A DNA stretch of 64,000 bases from Methanobrevibacter sp. (GCA_017434525.1 JAFRFD010000103.1:1-64000); one strand, 5' to 3'; positions 17,227 through 26,094 are shown, counted from the first letter of the stretch. The notes: generated by a model not told the origin, from the letters alone. A program made the numbers and translations.

Positions 17227-18399
17227 ATGAGGGATAAGGATTTCGATATTAAAAACCCGAAAAAGAAGTTTCAAAAAACTGAAAGGGTTCCTCCGAAAGG
17301 TTATGACAATGCAAATGACTTTTTCGAGGACATGTACATGGACAAAGACATGATTTGGATGGGTCAAAACACCAACCATCTTCACGGAGACACCATAGCC
17401 GACGCTATGATTGACGCCATTCGTGAAAAGACTTTCTGTAGATATCCTGCCCCTGAAGGATTCAGCGAACTGAAGCAATTGATTTTAGACGATTTGGGCT
17501 TTAAGGATTTGGAAGTCCTATTGACTTCAGGCGCAACCGAATCCCTATACCTGTGTATGCAGGCACTGCTTGAACCTGAGGATAACGTGATATTGTCAGA
17601 TCCGGGATACTTCATCATAGGAGACTTTGCAAACAGGTTTGCAGGTGAAGTTAGATATGTTCCTATCTACTATCCAGAAAACGGCTATAAGCTAACACCT
17701 GACCTGTTGCGCGAAAACATGGATGAAAATACCCGTATGGTCATTCTAATAGATCCCCTAAATCCGCTCGGTTCCTCATACACTGAAGAAGAATTAAAGG
17801 AATTTGCCGAAATAGCAAAGGAAAACGACTTATACTTATTGCATGATGTGACCTACAAGGACTTTGCAAGACAGCATTTCCATGCAGAAAACTACGCTCC
17901 AGGCCAGACATTGACAATATACAGCTTCTCCAAGATATTTGGAATGGCAGGCCTTAGGGTTGGTGGGGTTGTGTCCTCCAAACCGATTATAGACGCCATA
18001 AAAAATGCTGTCGTAAACGATTTGGGCGTAAACATCATCTCACAATACGGTGCTATTGCAGGACTCAAGTCAAAGCCTGAATGGTATGACGAGATGAGGG
18101 AAACCTGTTTTGAAAACCAAAGGCTGATCAAGGAAATGGTCGACACAGTCGATGGTGTGTTCCTGCCGGTCTATCCGTCAGATGCAAACATGATGGCAGT
18201 GGACTTGTCAGGTGCCGGAATAAACCCAAAGGAAATGTCAAACTACTTGATTAAACATAAACTGTTTACAAGAGAAGGGGAATACACTTCAGAAGAGTTT
18301 GGAGACAGATACTTGCGTATAAGTTTCTCAATACCAACCGAGGAAATCAAGGTCTTCTGCGAAGAGTTCCCAAAAGCCGTTGAAGCTTTAAGAAAATGA
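17227..18399 (+). CDS. PLP-dependent aminotransferase, class I/II fold
   Basis: 390 residues from ATG 17227, which follows a GAGTGAT site. The fold-type I features are present: glycine-rich turn SGATESLY, the NPLG-type segment DPLNPLGSSY, an Asp that holds the pyridine nitrogen (HDVTY), the Schiff-base lysine in SFSK (Lys236), and the Arg that binds the substrate carboxylate (YLRISF). The exact reaction is unclear; aspartate/aromatic-type aminotransferase or threonine-phosphate decarboxylase are alternatives. It overlaps the following Fe-S gene by 4 bp, so the two products are probably made together. Confidence 0.8.
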   Translation: MRDKDFDIKNPKKKFQKTERVPPKGYDNANDFFEDMYMDKDMIWMGQNTNHLHGDTIADAMIDAIREKTFCRYPAPEGFSELKQLILDDLGFKDLEVLLTSGATESLYLCMQALLEPEDNVILSDPGYFIIGDFANRFAGEVRYVPIYYPENGYKLTPDLLRENMDENTRMVILIDPLNPLGSSYTEEELKEFAEIAKENDLYLLHDVTYKDFARQHFHAENYAPGQTLTIYSFSKIFGMAGLRVGGVVSSKPIIDAIKNAVVNDLGVNIISQYGAIAGLKSKPEWYDEMRETCFENQRLIKEMVDTVDGVFLPVYPSDANMMAVDLSGAGINPKEMSNYLIKHKLFTREGEYTSEEFGDRYLRISFSIPTEEIKVFCEEFPKAVEALRK

Positions 18400-19133
18400 T
18401 TGATACTACTTTTGAGAGGTTTAGATACCACAAACCTCTTCCTAATTTTTACAAAATAGAAAATCCCCAAGATTATAAGAGTGAAATCTCAGATGAACTG
18501 CTGGTCGAATTGAATGAACTGGCCAAAAAATACGATTTTACAGGAATCAGCTATTCCAAACTCTCAGAAGATTTCAAAAACGAATTCAACATTGATTTTG
18601 ATAATGTAATTATCTTCAGGTTTTTGATGGGCGATGACTTGATAGAAATGAAACCGTCTGATGAAAAATGCAGGCTGATGGACGACGAGTTTCAGGAATA
18701 CGGAATCCATGTCTATGAATTTGCAGATTTTTTAAGAAAAAACGGTTTCAGGGCGGATTTGATTCATCCCCTGGCCGATGATTTGAGCATGAGGGCAATA
18801 GCGATGCAGTCAAACGATTGCGTTATCACCCGAAGCAACATGTGCCTTTTCAAGGAAGGAATTACCGCAGGATTTTTCATGATCCACACATCAATAGAAA
18901 ACCTGCCGTTTAAAAGCGAAAACGACATGCTTTGGGTTAGCGATTTCTGCTCCACATGCGGCGTTTGCATTGAAAGATGTCCTGAAGGAGCATTCGACGA
19001 GAACGAAAGATTCATAAGAAAGCTCTGCATAGCACACCGTGAGGGATGCAACGACTGCCTTTTGAGATGTCCGTTTTACAAAAGGGGTTACGATAAGGTT
19101 AAAAAAAGGTATGAAAGAATGGTGAAAAGATGA
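18396..19133 (+). CDS. 4Fe-4S ferredoxin-domain protein of unknown function
   Basis: 245 residues. The first 170 residues form a domain I do not recognise. The C-terminal part has CSTCGVCIERCPEGAF (one 4Fe-4S motif, CxxCxxCxxxCP) and a second Cys set C...CNDCLLRCPF. The arrangement is loosely like the C-terminal half of epoxyqueuosine-reductase-like or reductive-dehalogenase-like Fe-S proteins, but no cobalamin motif is seen. It overlaps the genes on both sides by 4 bp (ATGA at 18396 and 19130), so it belongs to a tightly coupled trio with the PLP enzyme and the DGC protein. Confidence 0.7.
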   Translation: MIDTTFERFRYHKPLPNFYKIENPQDYKSEISDELLVELNELAKKYDFTGISYSKLSEDFKNEFNIDFDNVIIFRFLMGDDLIEMKPSDEKCRLMDDEFQEYGIHVYEFADFLRKNGFRADLIHPLADDLSMRAIAMQSNDCVITRSNMCLFKEGITAGFFMIHTSIENLPFKSENDMLWVSDFCSTCGVCIERCPEGAFDENERFIRKLCIAHREGCNDCLLRCPFYKRGYDKVKKRYERMVKR

Positions 19134-19507
19134 GTGATAAGATAGCTTTAGTTTCATGCAGCGGATTGAGTCCGCTCGGATTGGTAGTAAGGGCGGCCAG
19201 CGTAGAATTGGCTTTGGAAAACGAAAACATTGTTGCAGCATGCATTACGGAATATTCCGCACAGCCGAACAACTGCTCAGCAATTCTCGACGATGCTAAA
19301 ATCGTTACAATTACAGGGTGCGGGGATGATTGCGCTTCCGTAATCCTAAACGACAAGAACATTGATTCAGTTAAAAACATTTCAGCTGATGTCGTGGTCA
19401 AGGCCTATGATTTGAACCCTCTTGATGCGGTCAGACTCGACGATGACGGCGAAAAGGCAGTAAAAGTTTTAAAAAGATATATTTTAAATGAATTGGAATC
19501 ATTATAG
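19130..19507 (+). CDS. DGC-domain putative zinc-binding protein
   Basis: 125 residues. The start KIALVSCSGLSPLGLVVRAAS and the central GCGDDC motif fit the DGC family (putative metal-binding proteins with conserved cysteines; the equivalent motif is often GCPxxC). A role in metal or sulfur transfer to the Fe-S/PLP partners encoded upstream is possible but not shown. Its 3' end overlaps the convergent hcgF by 6 bp. Confidence 0.65.
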   Translation: MSDKIALVSCSGLSPLGLVVRAASVELALENENIVAACITEYSAQPNNCSAILDDAKIVTITGCGDDCASVILNDKNIDSVKNISADVVVKAYDLNPLDAVRLDDDGEKAVKVLKRYILNELESL

Positions 19508-20062
19508 CCGTTTAATTTCAACGTTTTCTAAATCTTCTAGTTCATCGAATCTATCGTTTAAAATGAGTAAGGTTATTTCCAATGCTTTTTTAATTCCGTT
19601 TTCTGATCTTTGGAATAACTCTTCACTGTTGTTTTCACATAAGTCTGCATAAACGTCGCTTGTGGTCAGGATTTCATATTTGTCTGTTATTATGCAGATT
19701 CCGCCACGTCCAACGCCTGCAGTAGTTCCTATTGCAATGTCACATTCACTTAAATCCTTTACGGCCTGCGCCATAATCCTACTTACTTTTCTATCTCCCT
19801 TTTCATCATAAACCTTAATGCCCTTAATCAGTTTATCGGGTTTGGGAGGGTTTTTGACATTTAATATTTTAACGACAGCTTCAATCGTAGGGATGAATAA
19901 GCTGCAAGTCACGCTAAGCTCACTATAGTCAAAATCACCATAATCGTTGAGATTTTCTATATATTCACATCCGAAACTGCCTTCATAATTCTGTGCCAGT
20001 GCATGCAGTTCCCTTCCGATTTTCCCATGGGTAAAGCATTCAGCCGTTGCTATTTTTATCAT
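19502..20062 (-). CDS. hcgF: HcgF, FeGP cofactor biosynthesis protein (UPF0254)
   Basis: 186 residues. Matches the UPF0254 family. Cys9 (MIKIATAECF) is the residue to which structural work on HcgF found the pyridinol carboxylate bound as a thioester, before its conversion to the acyl ligand of iron in the [Fe]-hydrogenase cofactor. It is the last gene of the hmd-hcg run and overlaps hcgE by 23 bp. Function follows from established work on the family; position and Cys9 support it here. Confidence 0.9.
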   Translation of the reverse strand: MIKIATAECFTHGKIGRELHALAQNYEGSFGCEYIENLNDYGDFDYSELSVTCSLFIPTIEAVVKILNVKNPPKPDKLIKGIKVYDEKGDRKVSRIMAQAVKDLSECDIAIGTTAGVGRGGICIITDKYEILTTSDVYADLCENNSEELFQRSENGIKKALEITLLILNDRFDELEDLENVEIKRL

Positions 20063-20705
20063 TTTGATCTCTCAATAGTTTCAATGCATTCATTGTGATG
20101 ATGTTTGCCACTTCATCTAATGTGTAGGGGGTTACAGGCTCCTTATCTCTAATTAGTTTGTTTGTTGTTAAAACCAGGTGATTTTCCATTATTCCTTGCT
20201 TTCTCAACTCTTCAACGGCAGGATTGGAATCGTCATATTCTGAAATGTCCTTGATTTCAATATTTTCGTTGCCAAAACCGAATATTCCCGCAGTTCCGAT
20301 TGTTTTGGCTCCCCTTTCATGGGCATGCTTGATTATCTTTGCTGCAGTAGGGATTGTATTTCCTCCGGCAATGACGATAATAACGACATCTCCTTCAATC
20401 AAATCGATATTCTCATCATCAATATATTCCGGATAGCTTATGATGTTTCTAAACTCTTCCTTGTGAGTACAGAGCTGCTTTATGAAATCAGGTTTGTTTT
20501 GACCCACTTCAGCTCCGTGAAGTGTGAATATCACATCTCCCCCATCAATAGTCTGACCATCAAAGGCACCTATTATTTTAGGGCCTCCCCTGTGGACTTG
20601 CATTAGGTTTATGGCTATTCTCAAACCTAATCTTCCACATCCGATTAAGTCAATTCTCCCTTTGGGCACTTGCATGTCTTCCATTTTCTGAATTTCATCT
20701 GTCAT
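20040..20705 (-). CDS. hcgE: HcgE, E1-like adenylyltransferase of FeGP cofactor synthesis
   Basis: 221 residues with a Rossmann start RIDLIGCGRLGLRIAINL (GxGxxG, about 17-34), the ThiF/E1 fold. HcgE adenylylates the carboxylate of the guanylyl-pyridinol so that HcgF can take it as a thioester. No catalytic cysteine of ubiquitin E1 type is expected. GGTGAT precedes the ATG, and the gene sits between hcgD and hcgF. Confidence 0.9.
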   Translation of the reverse strand: MTDEIQKMEDMQVPKGRIDLIGCGRLGLRIAINLMQVHRGGPKIIGAFDGQTIDGGDVIFTLHGAEVGQNKPDFIKQLCTHKEEFRNIISYPEYIDDENIDLIEGDVVIIVIAGGNTIPTAAKIIKHAHERGAKTIGTAGIFGFGNENIEIKDISEYDDSNPAVEELRKQGIMENHLVLTTNKLIRDKEPVTPYTLDEVANIITMNALKLLRDQNDKNSNG

Positions 20706-20709
20706 TTTA

Positions 20710-21408
20710 TCACCTTAGTTGTTCTATCGGCTTTTTGTCAATAATTTCTATGTCAATATTAAGTTCTTCCAGAATATCTTTAAGCGCATACAATCCCGGA
20801 ACTTCACTTTCATGGTGGTTCAAATCAATCAGGGTAATGTCTAAACTTTTTGCAAGAATTGCAGTTTGCTGTGTCAAATCCCCTGAAATTAAAATGTCCA
20901 AATCCTTATCCTTTGCCAGTGAGACATATTCCGGATTTTTAAGTCCGAAACCAGATATGATTCCAACATTATTCACGACCGTTTCGTCATCCAAACGGTT
21001 TACAATTCGGGCATTGGAGAAGTTATCCAAAACGGATTTCTTCAATTCGCCGAATTTCTTGTTTGATTTGCAGACTCTTCCAATATTTGTAGAAGTGTCA
21101 AAACAATCGATAACTTCCAAGTTCAGGGTTTTTGCCAGTGCATCGTTGGCTCCACCATCAATCACGTCCCAATTTGAATGAATTGTATATGTTGGTGTTT
21201 TGGGAACAAATAATGGAGGATGATGTGCTATAATTAACGTATTTACATATTGATTGTCATCTTCAGGCAAGAAATCCATATAAATCCTGATTTTTGAAAT
21301 ATCCTGTTTTAAATCGTAATGCCTTTTAAACCCTACTTCATCACCATCAAGAGCCAATGATTCGGGTATTTTTCCCTCCAAAAATTCGATTATTTCCTTA
21401 AGCTTCAT
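20710..21408 (-). CDS. hcgD: HcgD, NIF3-like metal-binding protein of FeGP cofactor synthesis
   Basis: 232 residues of the NIF3/DUF34 family. The metal-site signatures IIAHHPPLF (about 78-86) and the later LNHHESEVPG are visible. HcgD from Methanocaldococcus binds two iron atoms and is thought to deliver iron for the FeGP cofactor. The ATG touches the hcgC stop directly (TAAATG), so the genes are co-translated. Confidence 0.9.
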   Translation of the reverse strand: MKLKEIIEFLEGKIPESLALDGDEVGFKRHYDLKQDISKIRIYMDFLPEDDNQYVNTLIIAHHPPLFVPKTPTYTIHSNWDVIDGGANDALAKTLNLEVIDCFDTSTNIGRVCKSNKKFGELKKSVLDNFSNARIVNRLDDETVVNNVGIISGFGLKNPEYVSLAKDKDLDILISGDLTQQTAILAKSLDITLIDLNHHESEVPGLYALKDILEELNIDIEIIDKKPIEQLR

Positions 21409-22194
21409 TTAAATCATTTTTGAGTTAATTTTATTGATTTCCTCATGGATTAATTCATCCAAATCAAAAGGTTTGATTGTTGATACTTTGAATGCATTCA
21501 CGTTAACAAGTTCCATGAACTTTTCGATGTCCTTTTCTTTAAAGATGACTTCCTCAAAAAATCCCATCTCGCAGGCGCAGTAAAGCACCCCTTCCCTTTC
21601 AAGGAATCCGTTTAATAGATTGGTCAGAATGCCGATTGTCAAGGTCATTGTTCCGGAAGTTTTCGTATTGATGCCTTTGGTTTTTATGATTGCCTTATTC
21701 AATGATTTAACTGAATCCAATCTTTCATGGATGTTGTTCTTATCTTTTAGAAGCTCATCATTGTCCTCTGCCACTGGGTCTTCTATTATGAATGCATCAA
21801 CATCAAATTTGGATGATTGCTCTATATTGATGCCTCCAAAACCTGTTGTGTCAATAACAACGTCTCCTGTGTAAATCAAATCAAGGTCGGATGAAAATTC
21901 AACTTCATTTTTCAAATCTCCGCCTAAATCAGCATGCAACATCTCTTCAAGATGGGGATAAATGTCAACCAATAGAATGTTTTCATATTTCTGGCTTAGT
22001 TTCTTGACGATTCCAACACCGGTAAAATAGGTGCCTATAACAACAATCTTACTGTTGACATCAATATTTAAGCTTTCAATATAGTTAAAAACAGCTTCAG
22101 ACTTTTTTGAAATGATATCATTAAATATGTCAATCAGTTTGGTTTCAGATTTAATCGTAAACACTTCAGAGGTTATTCCAGTATCAACATTCAT
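21409..22194 (-). CDS. hcgC: HcgC, SAM-dependent pyridinol C3-methyltransferase
   Basis: 261 residues of the DUF1188 family. A Rossmann-like centre (KIVVIGTYFTGVGIVKKL, about 50-67; VVIDTTGFGG) binds S-adenosylmethionine. HcgC methylates C3 of the 6-carboxymethyl-4,5-dihydroxypyridinol precursor. It lies 3 bp behind hcgB and directly against hcgD. Confidence 0.9.
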   Translation of the reverse strand: MNVDTGITSEVFTIKSETKLIDIFNDIISKKSEAVFNYIESLNIDVNSKIVVIGTYFTGVGIVKKLSQKYENILLVDIYPHLEEMLHADLGGDLKNEVEFSSDLDLIYTGDVVIDTTGFGGINIEQSSKFDVDAFIIEDPVAEDNDELLKDKNNIHERLDSVKSLNKAIIKTKGINTKTSGTMTLTIGILTNLLNGFLEREGVLYCACEMGFFEEVIFKEKDIEKFMELVNVNAFKVSTIKPFDLDELIHEEINKINSKMI

Positions 22195-22197
22195 TAT

Positions 22198-22680
22198 CTA
22201 ACCTTCTATCTTTTTAAAGCCAATCTTTTCAAGGGCTTCGCATGCTTCCTCATAAACGGCTTCTTCAATTGATTTTTTATGGATTACGTGTGATGGGGAA
22301 GTTCCAGCAGTCAATATCCTCCCCTTGTTGTCTATAAAAACAAGCAATGATCCGGAACCCGGAATTCCTAAACGTCCTCGGGCTATTATCAAATCGGCAT
22401 CACTCTGGTCAAGTGCCATGTATGCCTTTGCAAGAGCCGGGATCCGGCTTGTATCTGCAGTATTCGTATCGATTTGAAGCATTTCAGCTTCAGGCAAACC
22501 GTAACTTTTCAACACTTCATTTAAAACTTCTACCTTGATCCCATTTTTATTTGGGATATAAATGTTTTCAGCATTTTTTATATACTCTTGAATTTCTGCA
22601 ATTTCATCAAGCGTATCTCCGAATCTGCAGTCGTTCCTGGATTCTTCAAATGCATTTTGTATCATCTTTTCAAATGCCAT
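22198..22680 (-). CDS. hcgB: HcgB, guanylyltransferase of FeGP cofactor synthesis
   Basis: 160 residues of the DUF3236 family. HcgB joins GMP to the 4-hydroxyl of the pyridinol, giving guanylylpyridinol. Conserved segments such as RGRLGIPGSGSLLVFIDNKGRILTAG are present. It stands between hcgA and hcgC with a 17-bp gap to hcgC's partner genes upstream. Confidence 0.9.
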   Translation of the reverse strand: MAFEKMIQNAFEESRNDCRFGDTLDEIAEIQEYIKNAENIYIPNKNGIKVEVLNEVLKSYGLPEAEMLQIDTNTADTSRIPALAKAYMALDQSDADLIIARGRLGIPGSGSLLVFIDNKGRILTAGTSPSHVIHKKSIEEAVYEEACEALEKIGFKKIEG

Positions 22681-22704
22681 ACTATCATTTATTAAAAAAA
22701 GGGA

Positions 22705-23703
22705 TTAAATAGTTTGAGGTATCAGGTCTAATTTTTCAATGACATTGACAACTTCAGTGTAATTGCCGTATTGCGGAGAACCCACTCCCTTGACCTCATG
22801 AGGATAATTGTCAGCGATTACGGTCGCCAAATTATTGGCCCCGGCTTTAAGTGAAAATTCCACATTTTCCGGACCCACTGTTGGAGTAGGCATTGTAATT
22901 GTGATTTCCGGATACATTATTCTTGTAATTGCAACCATTTTCAATTGCTCTTTTAGTGGAAATGCAGGCCAATCCGCCATTGGAGTGCCTTCATATGGAT
23001 TAAAACCCATTATTGGAATTTCTTCCAATGTTTTAAAATTAGAAAGGTAACGCAGATGTTTTATCCTATCCTCCTTGCTTTCGCCAAGGCCTAAAAGCAG
23101 TCCTGAAGATAATCCTACACCTGCATCGCTTACTCTTTTACATGTTTGTATTCTTTGATCCAGTGAGTCTCCAGGTTTTCTTTGATAGAATATTTCCTTG
23201 TTAATTGTTTCAAGGTTACAACAAATTGTATCTGCTCCCAGTTCGGCCAATTCCTGCACTGATTTTTCAGTTAAGTCACCACCGACATTTACGAGAATTT
23301 CCAAATCGGAGTATCCTTTTACAATTCTACATGCATTCACTGCCTGCTTTCCTTTGTAGCCATATCCTCCGGAACAGCTTACGCGGGGAATGTGTGCCTC
23401 TTGGATAGATTTTACTGCAGCCAAAATTTCATCATTTGATTTATAAAAAGCATTATAATATCCTTTTTCGGAAGTTTCTTCGGCAAATCCACAATATTCG
23501 CATCTAGGTTGGATTTGGCATTTATTTGTAAGATGCACAGTGGAGGTCAATTTGATTACTTTTGATTGATTGTCTCTTATCTCGCAAGCTATCTTGAACA
23601 ACTTTTCCAAATCCTCATCGTTCTCGATATTCAACAATTCTAAAAATTCCTCATCGCTCAATTCTTGTCCTTGTTTTGCTTTATTTAAAATTTCATCAAT
23701 CAA
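22705..23703 (-). CDS. hcgA: HcgA, radical SAM enzyme of FeGP cofactor synthesis
   Basis: 332 residues. The Fe-S motif is CQIQPRCEYC, a CX5CX2C spacing that is the unusual mark of HcgA (normal radical SAM enzymes have CX3CX2C). The body resembles BioB/ThiH. HcgA starts synthesis of the pyridinol ring. The reading frame begins with TTG behind a GGTG site (23703); no in-frame ATG lies near. The upstream spacer carries the same hairpin pair as the one behind hmd. Confidence 0.92.
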   Translation of the reverse strand: MIDEILNKAKQGQELSDEEFLELLNIENDEDLEKLFKIACEIRDNQSKVIKLTSTVHLTNKCQIQPRCEYCGFAEETSEKGYYNAFYKSNDEILAAVKSIQEAHIPRVSCSGGYGYKGKQAVNACRIVKGYSDLEILVNVGGDLTEKSVQELAELGADTICCNLETINKEIFYQRKPGDSLDQRIQTCKRVSDAGVGLSSGLLLGLGESKEDRIKHLRYLSNFKTLEEIPIMGFNPYEGTPMADWPAFPLKEQLKMVAITRIMYPEITITMPTPTVGPENVEFSLKAGANNLATVIADNYPHEVKGVGSPQYGNYTEVVNVIEKLDLIPQTI

Positions 23704-23737
23704 TTTTACACCAACTTATTATAATATTGTCTTTAAT

Positions 23738-23817
23738 TTAACTTATTTTTTAATGGCTATTTTGAGCATAACAATTAAAAAATAAGTTAATTGATATGTT
23801 GGATATTAATCCAACAT
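23738..23817 (-). promoter_or_regulatory. Paired hairpins between hmd2 and hcgA
   Basis: A 9-bp hairpin ATGTTGGAT-ATTA-ATCCAACAT (23796-23817) lies directly behind the hmd2 stop. It is followed on the minus strand by a 17-bp perfect inverted repeat (23738-23754 with 23774-23790; arm TTAACTTATTTTTTAAT). An almost identical set lies behind hmd (24986-25067), so the spacer was duplicated with the gene. Transcript processing, attenuation or mRNA stability are possible roles. Confidence 0.6.
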
Positions 23818-23823
23818 CTTAAC

Positions 23824-24945
23824 TTATTCTTCTTTACCTAAATAATCTAACATGGTAGGCACGAGTTCTGACAGGGACCCGAAGTTCATTGAGTCTGCGG
23901 TACCTAATAATGCAGCTGGGTTTAGGGCATCATCTATTTTGTCGATACCTTCATCCTGCATTAATTGGGTCACGTTGATTAATGATTCGTATGCCATGCT
24001 TTGTGCAAATCCTGCAGGTGCACCTAATATTTGGGTTACGGTGTCTCTGTATGCTAAGATACCTGCGTAGGTAATTGCGGTTACTGCGGAACACATGTCA
24101 CAAACTGGTCCGACCATGTTTGCTGGTAAGGTGAATGCGGATCCTCTTGCTTTGGTACCTAAGTCCATTAAAGTGTCGATGGATGCTTGGTCTGCGAATC
24201 CTTCTGCGATGTATACTTGTCCTTTCATTTCAGGTACAGCACCTGGGTGGTAGGAAGCTACGTTCACGTTTTTACCTAAATCTTCGAAGATTTTGTTTAA
24301 TCCTGGAGTTGGGATGGTACATGCGTGGGTTACGATTGCACCGTCTTTAATGTCATCAGCGAAGTTTTTGATGATGTCAGGTTGCATTCCTCCTTCCGGT
24401 AACCAGGTCATTACCCAGTCAGCATCAGCAACTGCTTCTGCATCATCGTTCATGCATTTCATGCCTAAGTCTTCTGGATGTGTAAAGTGAAGAGCTCCTT
24501 TAGATGGTTTTGGTACGGTTTCTGCTAATTCGTTGACTCTTGCTCTGATTGCAGGCATTACGTCTTCTGGGTTTCCTGCTTTGTGAGCTGCGATTACTTC
24601 TGCATAATCGAAATCATCTATTACTGTGAAATCTCCATCGAATACTGGGTCGGATACTACTACTTCGTCTACGCCTGCTAATTCTAATAATTCTGCACCC
24701 ATTTCGATGGTGGAGTGAGTCATTGAAATGTTTTCTTTTCCTGTTGCTTCTGCAACTTCACATGCTCTTGAGAAGTTGGTAATTCCACTTGCAGCATGTG
24801 TTCTGTAACATCCTGCACCTAAAATCGCTACTTTAAATTTTTTTCTGATTTCTTTTGTTTCTTCTATTGCGTCAACATTTTCTTCTGCCTTGACAGTTTC
24901 AGCAGTGCCTGCCGCACCGAAAATTTTTTTAAGTCTTTCTAACAT
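23824..24945 (-). CDS. hmd: [Fe]-hydrogenase Hmd with an N-terminal amphipathic extension
   Basis: 373 residues from ATG 24945, behind a TTGGTG site. Residues 37-370 are about 94% identical to the neighbouring Hmd (some 20 differences), including the Fe ligand Cys209 (equivalent to Cys176 of the M. jannaschii enzyme) in THACTIPTP and the catalytic His in GCYRTH. The N-terminal 36 residues are new: an amphipathic MLERLKKIFG helix followed by a charged Glu/Lys/Ala linker. It therefore looks like an active hydrogenase isoform (H2 + methenyl-H4MPT to methylene-H4MPT) with an added docking or membrane-associating tail, unlike the diverged HmdII/HmdIII paralogues. Confidence 0.92.
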   Translation of the reverse strand: MLERLKKIFGAAGTAETVKAEENVDAIEETKEIRKKFKVAILGAGCYRTHAASGITNFSRACEVAEATGKENISMTHSTIEMGAELLELAGVDEVVVSDPVFDGDFTVIDDFDYAEVIAAHKAGNPEDVMPAIRARVNELAETVPKPSKGALHFTHPEDLGMKCMNDDAEAVADADWVMTWLPEGGMQPDIIKNFADDIKDGAIVTHACTIPTPGLNKIFEDLGKNVNVASYHPGAVPEMKGQVYIAEGFADQASIDTLMDLGTKARGSAFTLPANMVGPVCDMCSAVTAITYAGILAYRDTVTQILGAPAGFAQSMAYESLINVTQLMQDEGIDKIDDALNPAALLGTADSMNFGSLSELVPTMLDYLGKEE

Positions 24946-24985
24946 TTTTAACACCAAACTCAAATTTTTATAAGTATAATTTACA

Positions 24986-25067
24986 TTAACTTATTTTTCA
25001 ATGGCTATTTTGATTATAACAATTAAAAAATAAGTTAAGTTAATTGTTGGAATTTATCCAACAATTA
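24986..25067 (-). promoter_or_regulatory. Paired hairpins between hmd and hmd2
   Basis: An 11-bp hairpin TAATTGTTGGA / TCCAACAATTA (25041-25067) follows the hmd stop. The arms at 24986-25002 and 25022-25038 (17 bp, one mismatch) form the second. The loop word atggctattttga is shared with the hcgA spacer. A TATA-like cttataaaa (minus strand) follows, so hmd2 may also have its own promoter. Confidence 0.6.
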
Positions 25068-25086
25068 AAACTTATCGTGTTTGTTC

Positions 25087-26094
25087 TTATTTTCCTAAGT
25101 AATCGAGTACAGTAGGTACAATTTCTGCTAATGATCCGAAGTTCATTGAGTCTGCGGTACCTAATAATGCTTGAGGGTTTAAAGCGTCGTCCATTTTGTC
25201 GATGCCTTCGTCTTGCATTAATTTGGTTACGTTGGATAGTGCTTCATATGCCATACTTTGTGCAAATCCTGCAGGTGCACCTAATATTTGGGTTACGGTG
25301 TCTCTGTATGCTAAGATACCTGCATAGGTAATTGCGGTTACTGCGGAACACATGTCACAAACTGGTCCGACCATGTTTGCTGGTAGGGTGAATGCGGATC
25401 CTCTTGCTTTGGTACCTAAGTCCATTAATGTGTCGATGGATGCTTGGTCTGCGAATCCTTCTGCGATGTAGACTTGTCCTTTCATTTCAGGTACTGCACC
25501 TGGGTGGTAGGAAGCTACGTTAACGTTTTTGCCGAGGTCTTCGAAGATTTTGTTCAATCCTGGAGTTGGAATGGTACATGCGTGGGTTACGATTGCACCG
25601 TCTTTAATGTCTTCAGCGAAGTTTTTGATGATGTCAGGTTGCATTCCTCCTTCTGGTAACCAGGTCATTACCCAGTCAGCGTCAGCTACTGCTTCGGAAT
25701 CGTCAGTAACACATTTCATACCTAAGTCTTCTGGGTGAGTAAAGTGAATAGCACCTTTAGATGGTTTTGGTACGGTTTCTGCTAATTCTGCTACTTTTGC
25801 TCTGATTGCAGGCATTACGTCTTCTGGGGTTCCTGCTTTGTGAGCTGCGATTACTTCTGCATAGTCAAAGTCATCTACTACTGTGAATTCTCCGTCAAAT
25901 ATTGGGTCGGATACTACTACTTCGTCTACGCCTGCTAATTCTAATAATTCTGCACCCATTTCGATTGTGGAGTGGGTCATTGCAATGTTTTCTTTTCCTG
26001 TTGCTTCTGCAACTTCACATGCTCTTGAGAAGTTGGTAATTCCACTTGCAGCATGTGTTCTGTAACATCCTGCACCTAAAATTGCTACTTTCAT
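25087..26094 (-). CDS. hmd: [Fe]-hydrogenase (H2-forming methylene-H4MPT dehydrogenase) Hmd
   Basis: 335 residues, the standard length. It catalyses reversible hydride transfer from H2 to methenyl-tetrahydromethanopterin using the FeGP cofactor, so it needs no nickel. MKVAILGAGCYRTH binds the cofactor nucleotide and carries the catalytic His14. Cys173 in THACTIPTP is the protein ligand of iron. AAGGAGAC precedes the ATG and a TATA-like tttaaatatacc (minus strand, about 26134-26147) lies about 45 bp upstream of the start. Codon use is that of a highly expressed gene. Confidence 0.97.
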   Translation of the reverse strand: MKVAILGAGCYRTHAASGITNFSRACEVAEATGKENIAMTHSTIEMGAELLELAGVDEVVVSDPIFDGEFTVVDDFDYAEVIAAHKAGTPEDVMPAIRAKVAELAETVPKPSKGAIHFTHPEDLGMKCVTDDSEAVADADWVMTWLPEGGMQPDIIKNFAEDIKDGAIVTHACTIPTPGLNKIFEDLGKNVNVASYHPGAVPEMKGQVYIAEGFADQASIDTLMDLGTKARGSAFTLPANMVGPVCDMCSAVTAITYAGILAYRDTVTQILGAPAGFAQSMAYEALSNVTKLMQDEGIDKMDDALNPQALLGTADSMNFGSLAEIVPTVLDYLGK

